Assembly: GCF_033473495.1 (NCBI RefSeq)
Contig: NC_088941.1
Coordinates: 1,798,001-1,862,000 of the forward strand
Origin: Cercospora beticola
Taxonomy: Eukaryota; Ascomycota; Dothideomycetes; Mycosphaerellales; Mycosphaerellaceae
DNA length: 64,000 nt
Direction of reading: 5' to 3'
The first letter of the stretch is position 1. The number at the start of each line of letters is the position of its first letter. The notes below the pieces were generated by a model. The model was not told the DNA's origin and ran no database searches. It saw only the letters and a list, made by a program, of their open reading frames with translations. Of the stretch, positions 20,189-32,965 are shown piece by piece. The translations under genes were made by a program, and so were the position numbers.

Positions 20189-20968
20189 GATGGGCGATGG
20201 AGGACGCGATATCGCCCCGGCAGTGGTGTCCTCACAGCGCAAGCGTCCAGCTGAAGACGCGCGTGTCCCGTCCACCAATGAGATATCCTAGGCGGCGGCG
20301 CGCATCAACGGCGGGTGGGCGGGGGTGCAAGGGAAAGTGTCCAATGCGGGTGGTGATGTCGCAAAGCCCGTGACCTCGAACGCGGCCTGGGGAAGTCGCT
20401 GGGTGGACGTGTGGTGGGAGGGTGTGGGCAGGCGTGATGGGAGCCTCGTCGCGGGAGGGCGTGTGGTGTGGAAAGAGTGGACACGTCGCGTTGGGCGTGG
20501 TCGTTTGCGCAGTCGCAGTCCGCTCCGTCGCGCGTCGCGCGTGTTTGGACAGACTTCGCAGAAAGTCGTAGCGGGAGTCTCCTCGGCGATGGTGGAGAAG
20601 ACGCTGCTGATGGAACGGGCTTGCTGTCGCCCTGCGGCAAAGCCTGTGAGGAGGAGAGCGCTGCCGGCTATTTCCGCACCACGTGACACCACCCAAGTTC
20701 ACCCTCTCGCGCCGGACTTCACATGGAAACCTATACACATGCGCCTTGGTCGCAATCTCCTCCACAACTCATGTACTATGAAATGCCGATGACAACAGCA
20801 TTGGCGATGATGTTATCAGACCTGTAGTGCACATGAAACCGCTTGTTCTTCGCTTCCTCGAGGCTGCCGATGACACCTTCTGCCCCTCATGAGCTAGCGC
20901 ATATATGTATTTGACGACCCGTGACTATGTTTACATTCACGACTCTGCCATACTAACCTACAGACACA
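20189..20968. other. Divergent promoter region between STH1 and the F-box-like gene
   Basis: These 780 bp are GC-rich near the STH1 start and AT-richer near the right gene. Overlapping frames on both strands (for example 20232-20765) are low-complexity Arg/Pro-rich translations of GC-rich DNA, and I do not accept them. Controls for both neighbours should lie here. Confidence 0.5.
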
Positions 20969-21804
20969 ATGTCCCTTCTCACCCTTCCAGCAGAGCTTCG
21001 ACTGAGGTACGCATACTCAAGTTCTCTCTGCAACCAAGCAATTCACTAACCTCATCCTCCAGAATCTACGACTATCTCCCCGATCTCCAACCCAACCGCA
21101 TCGAAACTCTCACAGCCTACTCAAATCTCACACTTGCAATCAGTCGCGTCAACACCCTCCTCCGCTATGAAACTCTCATCATTTTCACCTCAAATTCCAA
21201 CTTCACAATCGCCATGGACGACGGACCCCAATTCTGGCTCAAACGCCTAACAACCTGGATGAACAGCTTATCCCCCATTCCACTCTCCCGAGTCCGCAGT
21301 CTCCAACTCAGTCGTCACTGGAACATCCCCGCTCCCATGCGTTGGCAAGGGCACTCAGGCTTCTACATCCGCATGGAACGACCAAGACTGAAGTCAGAAG
21401 TTAAAACGTTCCCAATCTCCACCTCTTCCTCAACAGACTCTTTCCCCTCCGCCTGGTCCAACCGCTTCGTCAAACCCATTCATGAAGCTGAAGGAAACTG
21501 GACCGTTACAGCAGGAACATACCCCGTTTCGAAGGATTTGCAAGGCATGCGTCTCGAGAGCGTCGAGCTTCTGGCAAAGGTCATTAGACAGTACTTCGCA
21601 GCTACTTGGCAGTGCTCGGATGCGGACGAAGAAGAGGTCGGTCTAAAACGTGAAGACGTGCTCTTCCTGTTGCGAGCGATGGACATCGTAGCTGTGTATC
21701 AAAACAATCCCCTCGTCGGTTCAGGGCCTGGACAGCACCGGAAGGCTTGGCTAATGATGAGAGAGAAATTGAACGCTTTGGAGCATGGATTTGTTACGGC
21801 TTAA
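20969..21804 (+). CDS. F-box-like protein, function unknown, 259 aa
   Basis: Two exons (20969-21006 and 21063-21804) are joined through a GTACGC donor and a CCTCCAG acceptor. The join gives an N-terminal LLTLPAELRLRIYDYL block, the F-box-like motif common in large fungal families. Without splicing the motif is cut and the frame begins with an unlikely leader. The remaining roughly 240 residues contain the Trp- and Ser-rich stretches seen in fungal F-box-like hypothetical proteins, with no catalytic motif. True F-box proteins recruit targets to SCF ubiquitin ligases, but many members of this fungal group have no known partner. Function is therefore unassigned. Confidence 0.75.
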
Positions 21805-22432
21805 GGAGATATATATACGGCTTGACGAAACGAAATGATGGACTCTTTGCATACATGTGATATCTCTTTTAGTTTATTGTCTGATACCTGCGAATTTGTC
21901 ATGCGAGCCTTCAAAATCATTGAATATCCTCGCACCGGGCTGTGTGTCGACGATTTTCCAGTGCTCGTGTACCGAGGAATGTCGAAACGGTGCATTGTCA
22001 AGCTCAATGTCACATATCTAGGGATTTAGCTAAACCTACCAAAATTAAAGAATCGAACATAGCGTCACGACACATTCATGCGACAGCTTCAAACCGCTCA
22101 TGTATTCTCGAAGCATATCAAAGATATAGCAGAAAGCTCACTGTCCGCATAGAAGTGCGCATCAGCTCGCTGTCGTCGTCCCACAACTTTCTGCTCACGT
22201 AACCCTAAGCAGACCCTTGCAACACGGACACACGAACCCTAGCACGAGAGCCAATAACGGAGAAGCGAGCCTCACTGAATACTGATAACAGACACCAAGA
22301 AGCCACATGATATGCAATAAATGTATTCTCATGACTCTTGGCGATTTCTTCATTCTATTCGCGCATCTAGCGAATCTCGACGCACTCCCATTCATACAAA
22401 TCTACTGTACACACACACAGCCAGCCAGCAAC
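21805..22432. other. Convergent intergenic region
   Basis: This AT-richer stretch holds the 3' ends of the F-box-like gene and SAC3. No gene is supported. Confidence 0.5.
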
Positions 22433-25400
22433 TCAGTCACTAAGCTCAATAGGCTCATTCTCATCATTCCCAACCTGCTGCAAGGCCTCATTGACTTGCC
22501 TCTTAGGCGGAGCAGCGTAGACCTGACGGCCGTGTTGGTGTTGATAGCCGTTCGCATACACGCCTGGATCGCCCTCGCTTTCCTCATCTTCATCATACTC
22601 CTCGCCGTCTTCGTCAAAGTCGCCCTCATCTTCCACATCGCCATCGCCAGATCCGTCTTCATCTTCAGAGTACTCGCCCATGTATTGGCCGTTGGGCTGA
22701 TCAGATGCGTCCTCTTCGATGTCCTCGTCATCTTCATCTTCGAGATCTTCTTCAGTGAGGGGTGGGCCATGGTGGTAGCTGCCAGGTAGCTGCTCTTCGT
22801 CGTCGATATCTCCAAGGTCGTCCTCACTGTGACCAGGAGAGTCATCTCCAGCATCGCCATCATCGTAATCAGCGAGAGCTGCGAACTTGTTGCTGTAGTC
22901 ACTCTGAGCTGGCACATCATCGACGAAGCCCTCCAGACCTGCAGCGGCATTGACTTGATTGAAGAACTGCGCTTGGCCGAATGCCACATCCTGTGCACCT
23001 TGATCTTCTTGCGCGACCTCGTCCTCGTCGTCGTCAGACAGCAGTGATATGGCCTCCGAAGCAGCCTGGGAGGGCATGTAGGAGTTGGTAGGTGGAGTAG
23101 GACTTCCCTTCGAAGTGGGCGCGAATGGACTTTGGCGAGCGACGTCCTGGTGCCCAAAGCTCGCTGACAAGGCCTGAGGGATCTGAGATGGCGGAATTGT
23201 ATGGTCTTGGCTCTGCTCGGGCTCCTCGGGCGCGGTAGTAAAGCTCCACGAGGGCTGTTGCGTGAAATGACTGCTGCTCTGGCCGGTGACGGGTTGGTCG
23301 AGAATTTGATCGTCAAAGCCAGGAAAGCCAGTGGGTTGAACCGTGGATGGCGTGTCTTGGACGCTGGGCCCGGTGTTTGCAGTTCCATTCGGTCCCGACT
23401 TCGTACTCTGCAAGAAAGGATTGACATGATTGCTGGCCGTTGCGAAGGATGAAGACTGTGAGAACGGGTTCAATGGTTTCGCAGACTGGCTAGCTTGACC
23501 GAAGGCTGAAGAGACGGCGAACGGGCTTGACACTGATGCCGGCTGCACAGCTGGTGCGGCTTGTGTTGGCGGAGCGATAGTGCCACCATTGCCATTTCCA
23601 AGACCGAATGAGGTGTGCTGAGTGGTGGAATCTGCACCGAATCCAGTACCTGCCGTCTTGAAAGTTGAATCAGCCTCGCGATCTTCAGTACGTGAAGACG
23701 GTCGACTGTTCTGCGCAGACCTTGAAGCTCGGATCTCGTTCGCTCGTTCGATAGCTTTCGAGTACTGCTCGCGTGGCACAAACTTGCTTTCGCGGAGCCG
23801 GTAAGCAGGAACGTCGCGATCGTTAACTGATCTCCCGAGATCAGAGTTTCCTGATGACCGCAGTCGAGCTTCTGCGCGTGCACGTTGCAGAGACGGAGAC
23901 TCGCTGTCAGAATGCGAAGCACTTCGACTCCGACGGAGGTCCTCGTCCTTAGCCACTTCGGATTTCATGAAAGTTTCGCTCTCCTTCAATGCCTCTCTAG
24001 CCGCGCGGAGTCGAGCGAAAAGGGCCTCGTCATCCTCATCAGTCTTGGAGCGGACAGATCTAGTTGATGGGGGTGGCATCAGAGCGCGATCTTGGTCCTG
24101 GTGAGCGTCCAAGCGTGCCAGTGAGGAAGCACTCAGTCTTGGAGAAGCTGCATCCAAGGAGTCCGACCGAGACCTCTTGGTCCCGCGCTCTGCACCACTT
24201 CGAGCACTACGATTCGGCTTCAAGCCCATCGCTTTCATGCGGAAGTATGTCGATTTGGTGGTGCTTGTGCGATGAGTCGCGTCGCTAGCGAGTGAGAATC
24301 CGAGGAAAGATGAACGCTTCAAAATGTCCGCTTCAGGGCTCCCGGCGGTTGTCGACCTCGCCATGGTGCCATTGCTGTCCTCGTAGCTGGTGCTCTTCGC
24401 GCGCTTGTGACCCAACGGGCCAGTCGTCGAGACAGAGCTGCCATCAACGGACTCCGCCGTGCGTTTGCTGCCAGCTCGTGCTTGCCCATTTGCCGCATAG
24501 CGACTTCCTCCGTTGGTCGACTGGAACATAGCGTCGACTGCTGCCTGTTTGGTGGGCCTGTCACGAGCAATGACGGAGCCAGCCCGGCTAGAGCGAAGTG
24601 AAGAAGTGTCGAGAACACTGCCGCTGTTACCCATCTCTTGATCCTGTGACGCTTGGAGTCTTCGTTGTTGTCGTTTTCTCCGCTCGGCTTGCTTTCGTCT
24701 CAAACGGCGCATGCGCGAAATTTCCCGCCACCTCTTTCCGAACTTGTCCTGCAGGCAAAATTGTCGATAGTCGTCGGCTTCCTGGTTGATGCGCTCAAGA
24801 TAGACCTTCTCTTGCACTTCAGTAATCAATCCGCGCACGCAGAATTCCACGTACTGCTTGAGGTAGCCAGTCGTAGGATCTTCCACGAGTTCCTTCGCAA
24901 GCCGCGTGATGATCGCGTCAAATTCCGATGCTGATGTATCTGCACGCGTCGCGGCAGGTGTAGCTGCATGCGATTGGCGCTGTGAAGCAAGCGATGGCTT
25001 AGCAGGTTGACTTGAAGGTTGTAGGTGACTGCTGTCAGCACCTGCCTCGTCGCTTGCAGTGAAGGAGTTCGACAGCGGTGATGGCCGCTTGGGTTTCGTG
25101 TCCAACGCTGACAGACGTCGTGGCGGTGAAGAAGAGCCACTCGGCGGCGAGACGGTAGTTGTTGGTTGTGAAGTCGAGTTTGATGTCGCCTGAGCTGTCG
25201 GCGGGGATTGAGGTGGCACAATAGACTTTGCTTCAGATTGTGCAGTTTGGCTTGGCGCGCCCGTGGTGGCACCAAAAGGTTGACCAAGCAGTGACGTCTT
25301 GTGCTGTTCCGCGGGCTGCGAAGGTGACTTCGGCTCCGTCGGCGCGAATGACGGGAAGGAGAAAGTAGGCGCTGCGCTGCTGGCGAAAGGGTTGCTCGCG

Positions 25401-27754
25401 CCGAGAGGTGCAGCGGTGGAAGTACTTGAGCTTTTCTCCTCAGTCGAGCTTGTGACAGCCGGCCCTTTGGGTGCAAACAAGCTGGGAGCGGCGTTGTTTG
25501 CGGGTGCAGTTGCCGCTGGTGTTGCGGCGAAGAGGCTTGGAGCGCTGGTTGTTGGTGTTTGACCAGCGCTGCCGACACCAAAAGACAGCTTGGGTGCTTC
25601 TGATCCGTTTCCATTGGTTTGTGCGCCCGTGAGCCCCAGTCCGGTCGATGCAGCAGGTGTCGGTGCTTGAGAGAAAGCAGAAGTCGTCGGAGTAGCCTTG
25701 AAAAGACTGCCGCCCCCTGTATCGCCGATACCTCCACCTGCCGAAGCGAAAGGATTCGTAGATTGCGAGGGCTGACCAAAGCCGCTCAAGGGCTTGGCAA
25801 AAGGAGACGCATTTGACGGCGATTGACCCAGCGCAGGAGCGGCGGTAGTTGATGGTTGACCAAAGGCAGACGGTGTAGCCGAAGAAGGTTTACCAAAAAA
25901 TCCTGTGCTGGTAGGCTGACCAAAGGATAGCTTCGGTGCAGCTGTGGTTTCGCTCTCTTTCTTGCCTTCCGGCACAAACAGAGTGTCTTCTTCGTCCTCC
26001 TCCTCCACATCCTCCATCCCGTCACCATCTTCACCATCCATCAGATCTTCTCCCTCTTCATCCTCTTCCTCCACTATTTGCCCCTGTTCTTGTGCTTGGC
26101 GTATGCTGAGACCATCGATAATGGCAGCGGGAGTCCGTCGCTCTCGCTTGCTCTCGACCAAATATGACTTTAACTGTGGCGGACCTCGGCCATCATTCTG
26201 GGGTAGAGTGCGGTTGGTGATTGAGCTGATATCCAAGTAGCGGTCACTCCCGTCCGGCAAGTCCTGAAAATGAAGACCAAAGTGGCTGCAAAAGTCCTCC
26301 AATTGTTGATCGTCATCGAAGTAAAACATTCTGGCCATGCCTGAAAGTGTCCATTCGGTATTGGGAGGACCTGCGGTTTTGACTCGTGTTGTGCGAACAA
26401 TGGCGTTGAGCACCATCCTGCGGACCAAGTTGAAGTAGATCTCAGCCACGCAAGCCATTAAATAGGACACTCCTCTTGACTTGATGAGCTGCCAGAACTT
26501 ATCCCAATCCTGTCGTGCAACAACATGAGATGTAGCGTGAACTCCAGTGAAAGGCCCCTGAGAGATCCAGGTATTGCACGCAGCAGCATACAACTTCAGC
26601 GCCTGTTGCACCCGCCGGTCGGTGGCGATTGCCCGCGGCCATTGCTGCACGCGGTCTTCGAGATCCGGCGTCGCATCTTGAAGCTGGAAGATCACGCAGT
26701 ATGCGCGAAATTCCGCCTCGTGAGGCAGAGCGAAGCGTCCACGACAATCATCGTAATACTGCATGAGTGAAAGTAGAGTCTTGTCCAGCTGCTCTCGTTC
26801 CTGTTGCGCATTGTACGCTTCATACGGCTTCTCCTCGAGAGCCAGCTGATGTAGCGACATGATATGAAACCGAGCAATTCTCTCAAAGCATTCGATCGCA
26901 ATGCTCAAATCGTCGGCCTTGCTCAGTTGCTGTATCGAGAAATCGTTTCGAATGGCTCGTGTCCGGTCCCAGACGAAGTGATGGACTTTTGCAAGCGGCG
27001 ACTCTCCCAGTATCGTGTGGAATAGATAGTCGCACGTCTTCTTCAGCACTGGTGGAGGGCGAAGATCCGATGGTAATTGTGCCTCATCTCCTGCTGCCGA
27101 CCGCCTGAACTTCTTGACCATCCGGCTCTCATCCATTGATTCTTGATCAGGAGTAGACGCACTCATATTGGGATGCTGTTCGCAAGTATCAGGTCTGTAT
27201 CTCCCACGTATCCTCATCCGAATCGACCCACCTTTTCTTCGTCCCAAACATCGCGCTGTACGGCCCTCTGCACTCGTTCGTATTCCGCGCACATTGACTG
27301 ACATGTTCCAACTGGCGTGATCGCTTCGCTGAGTCGCATGGGTTTATCGGGGTCGGACATGAGGCCCTTTCGAATGGCATCTTTGCGCTCTCGGTCGCGA
27401 GCTGTTCTGAGCTATATCGAGTCATCGTCTGCAGACCGTTAGTGGCCTTTTGGGGTCGGAGAAACTTACTGCTTGCCATCGCGCCTCCATGTTGGCCGTA
27501 GCTGATGATGTGCCGCTCATAACAGAAGGTGTTCGCGAAGGTTGGCGAGAAGCATTGCCTCTGGTCGTCTTAGCTCCTTGGAATGTCGTCGCCTGCCCAA
27601 ATCCACCTCGGGTGGTGTTTGCCGTCGGTCGCGCGCCATTGTTAAATCTACCGCCTCGACCTCGAGAAGGTCCTGTTGGGGTTCCGGTCGGTGTCGTGCC
27701 CGGCGCAGCAAGACCTCCGCCGCGACCGCGTCCGCGAGTTCTCCCGGTCGACAT
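22433..27754 (-). CDS. SAC3: SAC3/GANP family mRNA-export scaffold protein
   Basis: Sac3 is the scaffold of the TREX-2 complex, which links transcription to mRNA export at the nuclear pore. Exons 27754-27470, 27411-27232 and 27175-22433 give 1735 residues. Exon 1 is Arg/Gly-rich. Exon 2 supplies the conserved block ending DPDKPMRLSEAITPVGTCQ plus a CAEYER stretch, and is readable only if intron 1 ends at TATAG rather than the nearer CTGCAG. Exon 3 holds the Sac3/GANP helical domain (about residues 195-460: LPSDLRPPPVLKKT, then CRGRF and RAYCVIFQL). Nucleoporin-like FG/PF-rich repeats, a charged helical middle section and a very acidic tail follow. Both introns are phase 0 and under 60 nt. Confidence 0.92.
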
Positions 27755-28369
27755 GGCTGTCGAGGGGGAAAGAGCGTGTGCCGTCCCGCATGTGTCTTTG
27801 CGCGCGATGTGAGTGGCCGGATTAAGCGAATAAAAAAGGTCCAGACATGCCGAAGATAGTGAAGAACAAAGACATTCGCGTGGGAATCGGTGATAACGTG
27901 CAAAGCCCAAGGCGCGTCGTTTCAAGGCGGCTACTCCCGCCGGCCCGGACCACCAAGTGTGGTGAATGACTGGCGCCGCAAACTCAATCCAATTCCCTCA
28001 ACTTCACGTGTTGATGACATTGTATAGGAACTAGCTTACGGGACAATCCTCTACATTTTGTCTAACGCTAATCGAGTCTATGCACAAATGACTCGGAATT
28101 ATTCTATTCACAATATATCCAGCCCTGTCCTTCTTTCATGTCTTCATCACTCGTCTCTCATTTTCAACGCAAAGCAAAGCAAACCATCGAATCGCAACGC
28201 TGATAAACAAGTAATGATACTGTACATAGGCCCTCGCAACAACATAGGCAAACGCCTCAAACATTGGGTGTCTGAACAACTGACGCGCTCGCTTTCACGC
28301 TATCAAGAAAAATCAACAAACTGGCTTGCGAAAGCTGAGGTGTATGTCCGGAATCTGTCGAAGAAAGCG
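27755..28369. other. Intergenic region between SAC3 and the YDR124W-like gene
   Basis: Both flanking genes lie on the minus strand, so this should hold the SAC3 promoter at its left and the 3' untranslated region of the upstream gene at its right. A plus-strand frame (28058-28450) overlaps the neighbour's coding end and has no recognisable features. Confidence 0.5.
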
Positions 28370-30584
28370 TCACTGACGACTGTGGTGTTGATGGTGATTA
28401 TGCCATTGAAGTGGTTGGCTGACGGGGATGCTATTGACTTGTACTGGTAAAGGCTGTTGTGCATCGACCATGACGTCGGGCTCCTGATGGTAAGGCTGTG
28501 AGTACTGTTGACCAGAGATGTTCATAGGAGGGTGAAAATCAGCAATCGTAGGATCAGATTCTGCTGGCACGAAGTATGAAGCTGGAGCCATGGTCATGGC
28601 GTAGTGCTGTACTGGGACGGTCTCTGCCACGGACGACTGCGACATGGCGAATGCTTCCATAGACATTGGTGGCGCCCCGATTGGCGAGTACACTGGTGTG
28701 CTGGGCGTTGCTTGGAACTCTGGTTGAGACACGTGGGCCATGTGAGTGATATAGGGTTGCGGAGCTTGCTGGTATTGAGGGAATTCGAAGTCTTGACGGC
28801 CTGGGAAGGTGTTTGGAGCCGGAATGACCTGGTATGGTAGATGGCTCCCTTGTTGCTCGCCGTACGGTACGCTTGGCCACTGTGCTGGCTGATCACAGCT
28901 ACGCCAAGACCAACTTTGCACACCACTGTGCTGTGGAAGGCTGTGCGTGTGGTGTTGGGGTTGGGCAGAGGTTTCCTGGGATGACTGCTGGCCGTAAGGC
29001 GAGACATGGGTAGGACCAGCTGTGAGCTGCGCATTCATGTCTCCTGTAGCAAGGTCCGCACTGCTGCCGAAGGATGTCGTCACGGCAATCTTCTGATCCG
29101 CGATTGGAGACACCGGAGTGTGAGGGCCGTTGATCTCTGTGGCATGCTTACGATGCGAGTGATGGCGCTCCATTGCTGACGCCACTGGAGATGCAGAATC
29201 TCGCTTCATTCTCTTCGTTGGCGGTCTGCTGCCATCGGCAGACGCAGACCGAGTCCTGGGCACTTCGTAATCCGGGGATGATGCAGTCGAACATTGTCTG
29301 TATCGCTTCGCCGAGTAGTTCTTGCGGTCTTCTTCTTCGTCGACATAGGTGTATGTCGTGTCGCCGTCTGTCACATCTCGTTAGCATCGCTTGCCATACG
29401 TTCAACCAATCACTTTGCCCCACATACCAATTGCATCATTGAGATAGTCCTCCTCCATCTCAGCCACTGCATACATCTGGTCCATCAGACTCCGTCGATG
29501 CTCGATGCGGTGAGATGAACCCTTGGGTAAGTCATCGAACACCTCATGCCCAGCCAGCTCTTGTAGCCATGCCGTCCAGCCGCGTTCGATGTGAGTTTTG
29601 CTTGGCTCTGTATCGTAGCGATTCCATTTCTTCAGCTGGTCTGGTGTTGGGCGGAGACGAAGGAGATGTAAGCACAATCCCGTGCGCTCTACATGAATGT
29701 CAGCAATATTCAGCGAGTCGGTCGTATCAAAACATACCTTCTCGTTTGATATGATCCGGTTCGATGAAGCGACAGACTTGCATATCAGGCCACCACGCTG
29801 GAACCTCGGGCTTGATACCTGTCTCTTTCTCCTGTTTGTTGTTCTGGTATGGGTACTTGGCTTGTTTCTTTGGGCAGATGCCTTTGATCCATGCTTTCGC
29901 AATCTTCTTGTTGGCCAGTTGCTGCATGCGCTTAACTCTGTTGAGCAAGAAAGCCGTGACAGCCTCAGTGTCGTCGATTCGGAAAGATTTGGTTGGTCTC
30001 TGTGTGGGCGCCTGCGTCTCGTGCTGAACTGTAGTCGGAGGCTTGCAGTCACCAATTGATGGCTCGCGAGGCGGAGTCGGACATTCATAGCGGTTCGCAT
30101 GGCGTGACAGTATCGGACGGCCTCGTTGTCTTGCGGGCTGGAAAATTCGTCGTCCATGAAGCTGAGTGGAGGATTTGACGGGGATCATTCCCATATCGTC
30201 AGCCGAATCATCAGCTTCAAGAGGCTCTTCATTGGCAACTGGATGGCCTCGTCGTGCCGCTCGTGTGTTGCTGGGTGATCTGTCTTTGGATTGTTCGTAG
30301 GCTCGCTGAAACTGGTTCGTCAAGTTCAGTTCGTCCAAATATGCCTTCACGTCGTCCGAAGCATGGATACGGACGTTTCCAGCCTCATCAAATGCTACCA
30401 ATGCGTAAGCTCTTCGATTGTCCAGAGATCGCTTGATCAGCTCGAGACTCTGTGGAGCACATTAGTCAGTAGGTGATTGCAATGATCGAGGACCCAGACA
30501 TACTGGTTCGCAAGCAGCAACTTCTCGTGGCTCCACATGCGTCACTCGTCTTTGGCGTTTGACTACGCTTTGCATCGCGACCAT
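28370..30584 (-). CDS. YDR124W-like helical-bundle (DUF2841) protein
   Basis: Four exons (30584-30504, 30449-29738, 29688-29428, 29367-28370) join in frame to 683 residues. The central part resembles the fungal DUF2841 or YDR124W-like helical bundle. A helical stretch (AFLLNRVKRMQQLANKKIAKAW) is followed by PAWWP, CRFIEPDHIKREER and, after intron 2, LCLHLLRLRPTPDQLKKWN. The second half is low-complexity and rich in Gln, His, Pro and Ser, with a KRMKR cluster that could serve nuclear import. No biochemical function is established for this family to my knowledge; a nuclear or regulatory role is inference. Intron phases and the continuity of the family block across intron 2 make the structure reliable. 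Confidence 0.8.
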
Positions 30585-32965
30585 TGTACAAGATCTATCG
30601 TTGATAGCAGGTCAGTTGCCCGTGTAATGTAATCCTGGTCCGAAACAGTGGGTCCCAAACCGAGCCTCAACTACACACAATGGCTTCTCGTGGAAATATT
30701 AGCCGACGTGTGCATATTCTCATGGCCTAATCGACTCACTATCACTGTGTCCGTCTCATGAGCTTGATGGATGTCGTCGACGGAGCCTGTAAGTCGTACC
30801 GCAACGTCTGTTTAGGGTCAGCATAAGGTTGCTTCTTGCATGAACGCTTCAGGCGTACCAATGTGTCGGTTAGTGCTATCGTCTGAGCTTTGGTGTGTGC
30901 TAGACAGTAGTGTGGGCGAGATCCGTAACGACTGGTTGGAGGGATTGCCAGATAGAGTTTGAGCAAAATGTTTGGGTCGGTGCGTGTATGACAGGAAGGG
31001 ACCGAACGAGGGATGGTTGGAACTGATGAACAGAATAGCCTCCCACTTGGAAAGATGCGGTGAGGGAAGGGATCTTGGGTTCAATAAGAAGAGTTTCAGC
31101 AGAGCCCAGCTCGCCTCCCGCGTGGACGTGCACACCTTTTGACAGATGTCAATGATGTGGATACACCACCCTAGCCCTTCAGATACAGAGAGACAGTGGA
31201 GCACTGTATGGAAATCTCTAACGAGAAAGGACTAGGCAGGAGGAACACGAACAGAGAAGGTGTCGGAGAACGTTGACATCACGCTCAGGCGCATCCGACG
31301 GGCAGCCGAGGAAGTCCACAGCTGTACGATACCTAGATCGAGTCCACCCCCACTGCGTGACCAGCATCATCATCTCACCAGATCAGCTTCGTGATCTAGG
31401 AGAGAGATGGACTACCCACGCCGAGAGATTTCAGGGAGCCTGTGGCAGCGGCAAGGGCACAAGCGTGGGAAACGCAACTCGTGAGCGGGACCAGGTCTCG
31501 GGAACAGAAAGGCTTGTGCTGTGGTGTATGCTGCCAATGCCAGCGCAGCAACCGAAGGGACCTGCACCAATTTGCTGCAGGCGCAACAAAACATGGTCCG
31601 CAGCGCCGGGACTGCGCTGCACTACGCCGAATGCTACAGAGGCAGAGTCGAGGTGAGCGCTCCACACGGCCAGTGAGCGATCGACATCGATCTGGGGAGG
31701 GTCGGGAGGGATTGCAGACGAGATGAATATCCATGTCCATCTGCACGGGAGTGGCCGTGGAAGGTGATGGCCGGCAGCAGCGCGATCAGCCTGGAGATCC
31801 TGCTTCACAGCGTCAGAGGATGGCGGTTTACTGTAAGCGGTAATTGGGAGGACCTGCGCAGCGTGCCTGGATGGTCTGGAAGTTTCGTCGTCCGAAGGGC
31901 ATGGAGTTGTGCCGCGCAAGCGAAGCATGCAACTAGACGCGTCGGGTGGCAGGCAACATATGACCGCGCGCTGGATCCCGGCCAGCGCGCGGTGTAACTG
32001 ATCCCACAGGCACAGGCGTGCCCGCAACGCTGTGCAAGTTGAGGCTGCTCGTTGTTCCCGGTCGGCCAGCGATCGCGCATCGGCCTACTGCAACCAGGTT
32101 GACAACACTCTCGCCATGCTGCAACCCGTCAGTGCATTTTGGTTCTCATCAAGGCACGACCGCAGTGCTGGGACGGTGTGGTGAGGGTGACCGTTTTCTC
32201 TCGAAGCGCGCGTGGCGTTGCCTCCGAGTGTCGTGCGTGGGGCGAGGAGTTTTCGTCGTCTGCGCTGCTCCTCCCCTCCTGCTGCTCCCGCCCGCCGCCC
32301 GCCGCTCTTGCTGAAGAAGCACATTGTATCTGCACCGAGCGGGGCAGGCGCGCGCCTCGACTCTCGCCCTGACGCCGGGCGCATGTCTTCAGCAGGGATA
32401 TGTGATTACTTCAAGAGGTTTGGCACCGCGGCCCGCAATCCTCCATCGCGTGTGAGTGGCAGCGACAAGGAAGACAACCACCGAGATCGCCAGGGCGGGC
32501 GAGTTTCAGCTGTGTCGAGGTGTCGAGGGCGCCCGGCAAGCGCATCCGGTTACGATGGCATCGTCCTAGATCTGCCCAGATCAGCTAGATTGATTTCTGC
32601 CTACGTGATCGATTGCCCACCGGTTTCGGCATGCCGTCGAGGGGGGCGAGCAGGGATTAGCATCGGCTGTTCTTCCGCGAGCCAGCCTGTGTCGCGATTG
32701 TGAGCAAACGCCAGGCCGGCCCGTCTGCCCCATGCTCACGCTCACGCTCACGCACCGCGCATTGCAACCCACCACCTACTTTGTGACCTTTCTATGACCA
32801 CATGCCAGACCTGACGTCGCACCGCATATGCACACGGCCTTGACATCTCAACGTCTGCTGCTCGCGCTCATGCAAACTGCTGCGCGACATGGGGAGGAAG
32901 GGACGTGGACCTGGTCTTGCGTGAATGCGTGAGTGCGTAGCTTTTCATTACTGTTCATCGACTTT
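30585..32965. other. 2.4-kb gene-poor region
   Basis: This is the longest gene-free stretch of the window. Frames on both strands are short or are Arg/Cys/Ala-rich translations of GC-rich DNA. I could not build a spliced gene with family resemblance. No terminal repeats, transposase-like motif or tRNA box was recognised. The segment 32180-32380 is notably GC- and CT-rich. It probably holds the promoter of the YDR124W-like gene (left end), the 3' region of the YCF1-type gene (right end) and unassigned DNA between. Confidence 0.4.

Noticed and set aside
20232..20765. Several Arg/Pro-rich frames upstream of STH1
   Set aside because: All frames in this GC-rich promoter are open and mutually overlapping, which points to composition rather than coding.
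22402..23427. 341-codon frame overlapping the end of SAC3
   Set aside because: Same strand, other frame of the acidic, low-complexity SAC3 tail; composition mirrors the shifted Glu/Asp codons.
24826..25779. 317-codon frame inside SAC3
   Set aside because: Shifted reading of the FG/Ser/Pro-rich repeats; Arg/Leu/His-rich with no domain.
31442..31726. Cys-rich CCGVCCQCQRSNRRD stretch that looks faintly like a zinc cluster
   Set aside because: Cysteine spacing does not fit Zn2Cys6 or other zinc motifs, and there is no supporting gene around it.
31431..32027. 198-codon minus-strand frame in the gene-poor gap
   Set aside because: Arg/Cys/Ser-rich translation of GC-rich DNA. Overlapping frames on both strands are similarly open, and no splice or domain logic was found.
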